Part shown: positions 59,628 through 64,000 of the stretch, one piece after another | Numbering within the stretch: position 1 is the first letter of the stretch | Layout: each line of letters starts with the position of its first letter | Assembly (NCBI RefSeq): GCF_000732605.1 | Contig: NZ_JPME01000010.1 | Span: forward strand, 248,036-312,035 | From: Lacrimispora celerecrescens | GTDB taxonomy: Bacteria; Bacillota; Clostridia; Lachnospirales; Lachnospiraceae | Direction: 5' to 3' | Length of the DNA stretch: 64,000 bases | Made by a program: the position numbers and the translations under genes | The notes under the pieces: model-generated | The model's database searches: none | The model's input: the letters and a program-made list of their open reading frames with translations, nothing else | Told to the model about the DNA's origin: nothing

Positions 59628-60203
59628 GTTTCTTTTCTCTTTATTTTCCGGAAGACTCACCGTAAGCTGCCAGATGGTCCTTCCATTCTTCCAGAGGTGC
59701 ACATACATTGTCCTGCACTTTTTGTATCTGGCAAATAGTTTAACGGCTTCACACTCGTTGGAATACACCTTCCAGCATCCGGTGCATTTACAGTTCTTCC
59801 CTCCATTTTGGATAAATCCCACTACATCTCCCAGCGGATACCCGAGAAAGACTCCGATCTCATGAGGAAATTCTCCTTCTTGATTCAGCCTCTCTTTCAG
59901 CCTATTTAATGCAGCATCCACTTCCATATGCTCATAGCCGTAGGCCTGCAGAAACTTACTAACTTCCGGCCGGTTTAAATCAGCCTGCAAAAGGGCTTTC
60001 CGGTAGACATAAATCAGGGCTTTATTCCCGCGCCTGCATAACAAAAGCAAGGATATTCCCTTCTCTCCAAGCTGGTCGTTTAGGCAAGTGAGCTGGCTAG
60101 CCAAGTCCATTTCCGACGAAAAGGGATGGCTGAACAAGTTTGCCGGCTTAATGGAGGCCAATGTGGGGGAACAATATTCAATTAGAGATTTTTCTAGCAG
60201 CAT
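59616..60203 (-). CDS. DUF3793 family protein
   Basis: A 195-residue protein: MLLEKSLIEYCSPTLASIKP, ANLFSHPF, KGISLLLLCRRGNKALIYVY, FPHEIGVFLGYPLGDVVGFI and CKCTGCWKVYSNECEAVKLF. The phrases (H)CSPTLA and HEIGVFLGYPLGDV are diagnostic of DUF3793. The family occurs in anaerobes, often near iron or flavodoxin genes, and may use its Cys cluster for metal binding; function unknown. The start at 60203 follows GGAGG; the longer frame from 60227 is less likely. Confidence 0.85.
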   Translation of the reverse strand: MLLEKSLIEYCSPTLASIKPANLFSHPFSSEMDLASQLTCLNDQLGEKGISLLLLCRRGNKALIYVYRKALLQADLNRPEVSKFLQAYGYEHMEVDAALNRLKERLNQEGEFPHEIGVFLGYPLGDVVGFIQNGGKNCKCTGCWKVYSNECEAVKLFARYKKCRTMYVHLWKNGRTIWQLTVSLPENKEKRNKKP

Positions 60204-60545
60204 ATCTGTACCTCCGCCTGTTTTCATGCTTTACGGAACATCCCATAACAGGTATTTCTCTGTTATGAATAGTATAAGCAGCATCGGCTTGGATACATTT
60301 CCAATTTTTGTCAGAATTTCTTCATTTCTTTCATACTTTCTTTAGAACCTGGTCAAATTTCCTTCACAATTTTCCTGTATGATAATATTATAAACATAAA
60401 AGCAAAAGAAAAGTGGTCAGAGCGCTTACATATATGTTTTTACTAAGTCGGCAGAGTTGCCCTGAAAGGCTTCTTTGCCGGCTCAACCTAATAAAAAGAG
60501 CCGGAATTATGCCATCTTTTTCCGATGCTTTTATATCACATACAG
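60204..60545. other. gap
   Basis: Upstream region of the DUF3793 gene and a stretch 60330-60545 without supported genes. Confidence 0.4.
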
Positions 60546-60605
60546 TAAAAGGACTGCCGCCCCATCGATGATTACTCATCGATGGGGCGGCAGTCCTTTT
60601 TATTT
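60546..60605 (-). terminator. very long perfect hairpin terminator
   Basis: AAAAGGACTGCCGCCCCATC-GATG / CATC-GATGGGGCGGCAGTCCTTTT, about 24 perfect pairs around a six-base loop, T runs on both sides. Lies 30 bases after the FMN-binding protein gene. Confidence 0.9.
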
Positions 60606-60632
60606 GGATATAATACCGGGCTCTCCGTTGAT

Positions 60633-61085
60633 CTAATGGTCAGTTTCTACGATACCGAGAGAGTCGTCTCCCTTTCTTGCCTTTTCCATTAAAAGAGATG
60701 CCATTTTCTGAAAATTACCTCCCGAAACAGAGGCACCGCTTACAGCATCGATTCCCTTGTCGCTTTGTGATGCCAGGAAGTTGGCTGCATATGTGCGTGT
60801 ATAGCGGTTTGGGTATGTCCCTTTTTTATCGAGCATATTGCGCATATAGGGAATGTCCCAGGATTTGATGAATCCGCTTGAATTTTTAGCATTGTACTCA
60901 ACCGTAACGATTTTATTGCCGCTGACGCGGATGGTGACAAATTCCTTCCAGCCATTGATGTAATCCGACATTTCTACCGTGTAAAAGCCATCCTCCAGCC
61001 TGCTTTCCTCTTTTTTACAGCCGCTTACGGAAAACATAGTCATAAGGACCAGGAAGATCATGATAAAGCGTTTTCTTTGATTCAT
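60633..61085 (-). CDS. FMN-binding domain lipoprotein
   Basis: A 150-residue exported protein. Lipoprotein signal [20 protein letters not shown] with lipobox SVSGC, then an FMN_bind domain ([24 protein letters not shown]-type strand [15 protein letters not shown]) ending in [20 protein letters not shown]. The SGAS(V)S segment corresponds to the Ser/Thr site where FMN is covalently attached in this family. It overlaps the chemotaxis receptor gene by four bases, so it may be a redox or signalling partner. Confidence 0.87.
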   Translation of the reverse strand: MNQRKRFIMIFLVLMTMFSVSGCKKEESRLEDGFYTVEMSDYINGWKEFVTIRVSGNKIVTVEYNAKNSSGFIKSWDIPYMRNMLDKKGTYPNRYTRTYAANFLASQSDKGIDAVSGASVSGGNFQKMASLLMEKARKGDDSLGIVETDH

Positions 61086-63064
61086 TGTCCATCCCTCCCT
61101 TCCGGATCAGAACGAAGACGGAAGCGTCCTGACATTTCTTCAAGACTTTGAGCCTGTTGTGCCAGATCCCCGCTTAAAGAAGCCACAGCACTGCTTGATT
61201 CAAGGTTTTGACGTGCGTGCCGGGATATCTGGGAGATGTCAAGAGACGCATTCTCAAGACTTAACTTCTCATTTCCCACAAGTTTTTCCAGGTCTTCTGT
61301 TATCTCATAAGTCTGCTTGGAGATATCCGTCAGCTCATTTAAAAAATGAGCGGTTAGATTGGCATACCTGGCCCCCTCTTCAATCGCCTGTTGGGAATGT
61401 ATAATCATCTCAGCTGTACGCTTTGATGATTCCGCACTTTTTTCAGCAAGATCACGGATTTCATTTGCTACTACGGCAAAACCTTTTCCTGCTTCACCTG
61501 CATGGGCGGCTTCAACGCTTGCATTCAGGGCAAGAAGGTTTGTCTGGAATGCTATTTCTTCCAGGAATTTTGTAATTTTTGTTATTTCGGCCGCATTATG
61601 GCTGATATTCTCCATTGCCTGAAGGGTATTCTCCATATGTTCATCGCCCATTGACAGCTTTTCCATGGACTGCTCCATAAGTTCACGAGCGGTTCTAGCA
61701 TGCTCATCCACGATGACAATGTCTTTAGAGATGGAGTCTGTCTCCTCCACGAGCCTGTCTATGGACATGGACTGATGACCGGAAGATTCATTCATAAGGC
61801 GGGCGCTTTGAGATACCTCCTGGGCAGCATGGCTCAGGGTTTCAGCCGACTGCTGAAGGTCATTGATCAACAGGTTTAAGAAATCCGTAATATTATGAAT
61901 GGAATCTTTCATAACCACAAAATCTCCTGCAAACTGATCGCTGACGCTAACGTCTAAATTGCCGGCGGAAAGCCGTTCCAGGGCATTTTGAAGCTGGGAA
62001 ATGTATCCGCTCACCTGTTCAATGGTCTCTTTCAGCGAATTGGAAAGGGTCTGGGCCTCGTCATTTGTCATCACCACTTCCACAGGGCTTGTCAAATCTC
62101 CCTGAGCCAGCTTCTGTATCCGCTCTGTTACACTTCTCAAGGACTTTGAGATATTTCCAGCAAACCGGGCGATAAATAAGATTGCAAGCAGGGTAAGGGT
62201 TATGGTAATGCCTACATTGATCATAACGGCAGTGTTTACGATATTCGTAAAGTCTGATTTTGGCGTTATGATGGCCAAATACCAGTTCGCACCTCGTACA
62301 GGTGCATAAACCACAAGAGTATCCTTCCCATCTATTGACACAGAAGCGGATCCGATCCTTCCTGATTTCATTGCGTCAAATACTTCCAGGAGCTTTCCAT
62401 TATCCTTATAAAGAGAATAAACATTCTCTCCGCTCTTTATTAAATCTGTATCAGGGTAAGCGACTACCTGGCCACTTTCATTCATAACAAAAGCGTGGCC
62501 GCTGTAGCCAATATGTATACTGCTGATCACATCATCAAGCATGTCATACTTATAACTTCCTACCAGATAATAAGTGTTATTCTTTTCTGTGGATATAGGC
62601 ATTCCCACATATACTTCAAGTCCATTTTCCCCGACAGAAGTATCGCCGATCACAAGATTTTGGGTTTCCTGCATCCTTTTGAACAATTCACCCCCGGAAA
62701 TATCGGAAGGGCTGTTTCCGTTGCCCGTATACAATCTGCCATCCTGGGTGTAGAGGGCCAGCCATACAAATTCTATACCAGATGTGGCCTTGTCAAGAAC
62801 CTGATGTTTTTCCTCAAGAGTCGCTTCCTCTGATGTCAGTTCATGATTTTCCCCAATCATAAATATACGGTCTGCCATGATATGCAGACTGCTCTCAATG
62901 CTTTTTGAGGCAGTTTTAGCAAAAGGCATAAGAGTTTCCATCAATGTGAGATTGGTCAGAGACATGGCGGATACGGACAATACAATGGTTGTAACCACAG
63001 AAATAATTATGGTAACAATCAATGTATTTAAGATGATCTTCCGCCGAATTCCTTTTAAATTCAT
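61082..63064 (-). CDS. methyl-accepting chemotaxis protein with Cache sensor
   Basis: A 660-residue receptor. First membrane helix near residues 12-33 ([20 protein letters not shown]), periplasmic dCache domain about 40-280 ([40 protein letters not shown]), second helix around 282-303, HAMP domain about 305-360 ([20 protein letters not shown]) and a cytoplasmic signalling hairpin with [58 protein letters not shown]. Ligand unknown. Coupled to the FMN-binding lipoprotein. Confidence 0.94.
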   Translation of the reverse strand: MNLKGIRRKIILNTLIVTIIISVVTTIVLSVSAMSLTNLTLMETLMPFAKTASKSIESSLHIMADRIFMIGENHELTSEEATLEEKHQVLDKATSGIEFVWLALYTQDGRLYTGNGNSPSDISGGELFKRMQETQNLVIGDTSVGENGLEVYVGMPISTEKNNTYYLVGSYKYDMLDDVISSIHIGYSGHAFVMNESGQVVAYPDTDLIKSGENVYSLYKDNGKLLEVFDAMKSGRIGSASVSIDGKDTLVVYAPVRGANWYLAIITPKSDFTNIVNTAVMINVGITITLTLLAILFIARFAGNISKSLRSVTERIQKLAQGDLTSPVEVVMTNDEAQTLSNSLKETIEQVSGYISQLQNALERLSAGNLDVSVSDQFAGDFVVMKDSIHNITDFLNLLINDLQQSAETLSHAAQEVSQSARLMNESSGHQSMSIDRLVEETDSISKDIVIVDEHARTARELMEQSMEKLSMGDEHMENTLQAMENISHNAAEITKITKFLEEIAFQTNLLALNASVEAAHAGEAGKGFAVVANEIRDLAEKSAESSKRTAEMIIHSQQAIEEGARYANLTAHFLNELTDISKQTYEITEDLEKLVGNEKLSLENASLDISQISRHARQNLESSSAVASLSGDLAQQAQSLEEMSGRFRLRSDPEGRDGQ

Positions 63065-63345
63065 AAATCCTCCTTTGTATTGTTACAAAATTAATTTATA
63101 ACATATTAAGTAATATAACCGATTTAAAATAAAAAACAATAGTCTTGAAGAAATAAAAACCATTATTGGGAAAAATTGTATCATTAATAATAAAAATTCC
63201 TTAAATTAGATGTGAAGATGGAAAATTGTATAAAGTCCTGATCTCCCGTTTCCCCTGCTTCCCCCTACAGTCACTTCCTGCAGCCAGGGACATACTATAT
63301 ATAAGAAATACGTATTTCTACAACATGTTAAAAGGGGGCAACCTT

Positions 63346-63630
63346 ATGGCCAACTATAAACCAATCGCAAAAACAATCTCAGCTGCTTCTGCAATTTCAG
63401 GAGTTCTGGTTCCTGCTAATCTCTCTACAACAAGCTGGGGGTTACTTTTAGTAAGAGGTTCTGCATTATTCAGTAATACAATCCTAAGAAGCGGTGCTGT
63501 GGCGGTATGGGAAAGTACAAAACCTACCACTGCTGCTCCAAGCCGGGAAACATTTACCGATGCAAATGCCATCTATGGCATTACCTGCAGAGCCGGAGTA
63601 AAGCTGATATTTAAGTTCTATGCTCACTAA
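63346..63630 (+). CDS. hypothetical 94-residue protein
   Basis: MANYKPIAKTISAASAISGV, LVPANLSTTSWGLLLVRGSA, LFSNTILRSGAVAVWESTKP, FTDANAIYGITCRAGVKLIF. AAGGGGGC precedes the ATG at 63346, which is preferred to the earlier ATG at 63226. There is no signal peptide. The beta-rich, Ser/Thr/Ala composition suggests an envelope or spore-surface protein. No family recognised. The next gene, 160 bases on, may be in the same cluster. Confidence 0.55.
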   Translation: MANYKPIAKTISAASAISGVLVPANLSTTSWGLLLVRGSALFSNTILRSGAVAVWESTKPTTAAPSRETFTDANAIYGITCRAGVKLIFKFYAH

Positions 63631-63791
63631 CATTTAAAAAGGGTGCTTCAAAGGTTAAAAATCCAACATCACGCTTACCAAATACGAACGAATTTAAGCT
63701 AATTTTAATATCTGGCATGTATGGGATGGAAAGGAACCTTTGAGGCGCCTTTCTTTAAAGAAACATCTATTTAAACAAAGGAGGGGGAGAA

Positions 63792-64000
63792 ATGCAGCAA
63801 AAAATATATTTCACAGGCTGTCAGATTATTTGTTCCGGAATCGTGACAGCAGACATTACCTTATCAAATAATGCGTTTATATTAATTACGGGAACCGTAT
63901 ACAGTCCAACAGGAAAGCCACTGCCAAATGCTGCGGTTGAAATACTTCTCTTGGATGATTCCCATAACCCTTCTGAAGAAAAAAGCTTAGGTGTAACCTT
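63792..64000 (+). CDS. carboxypeptidase regulatory-like (Ig-fold) protein, cut by the window edge
   Basis: Starts MQQKIYFTGCQIICSGIVTA after AAAGGAGGGGGAG, then ITLSNNAFILITGTVYSPTG, KPLPNAAVEILLLDD. The phrase ITGTVYSPTGKPLPNAAVEI is the opening of a carboxypeptidase-regulatory-like beta-sandwich. Only the first 69 codons are in the window, so full architecture cannot be stated. No signal peptide, as often seen for spore-surface proteins of this kind. Confidence 0.75.
   Translation, partial: MQQKIYFTGCQIICSGIVTADITLSNNAFILITGTVYSPTGKPLPNAAVEILLLDDSHNPSEEKSLGVT

Overview
The window reads as chromosome of a spore-forming anaerobic Firmicute of the Lachnospiraceae type (Lacrimispora / Clostridium cluster XIVa-like). 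The basis is the sporulation genes spoIID, spoIIQ and cotJABC, the class III ribonucleotide reductase, the T-box leader before ileS, low to moderate GC, and strong AGGAGG ribosome binding sites. No database search was possible; family names come from motifs read in the translations.

Layout. 1-1952: lipoamide dehydrogenase (cut by the window edge) and a HAD phosphatase. 2082-12430: a decayed accessory region between tRNA-Pro and tRNA-Val. It holds an integrase remnant, remnants of nrdD/nrdG, a wrecked ku-ligD-polY cluster, two copies of a Cys/Lys/Glu-repeat protein, a LysM-GH18 protein, a YmaF protein, a frameshifted DUF2935 protein and a CAT-like acetyltransferase. 12549-17056: methyltransferase, intact ku-ligD NHEJ operon and several small proteins, one a secreted Cys-repeat protein. 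17163-25934: sugar genes (ROK kinase, manA, SDR dehydrogenase, GntR regulator), nrdD and an FtsA-like ATPase.

26089-39405 is the main discovery. The cotJ spore coat operon is on the minus strand. cotJA (with a giant MPEKC-repeat extension) and cotJB are followed by cotJC, which is broken into three colinear, same-strand pieces: N-terminal 37785-37883, middle about 32631-32727, C-terminal 26089-26502. The two breaks are filled by DNA elements of about 5.06 kb and 6.13 kb. Each carries a full-length large serine recombinase whose 3' end abuts the break, plus a divergent gene for a protein of about 50 residues. Joining at short shared cores restores an open frame of about 202 codons with all manganese-catalase ligand motifs, and the ends of the 6.1 kb element form a classic inverted-arm attP. 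This looks like two skin-like elements in one coat gene, removed in the mother cell during sporulation. Their cargo includes a subtilisin-family protein lacking all three catalytic residues, a LysM-GH18 protein, an ECF sigma/anti-sigma pair and membrane proteins.

39445-64000: FAD-Rieske oxidoreductase, degenerate GGDEF-EAL protein, AraC regulator, carbohydrate ABC transporter, CBS protein with a structured leader, spoIIQ and spoIID, glycogen phosphorylase, ileS with T-box, nicotinate phosphoribosyltransferase, acyltransferase, tRNA-Glu, DUF3793 protein, FMN-binding lipoprotein, chemotaxis receptor and two small or partial genes at the edge.
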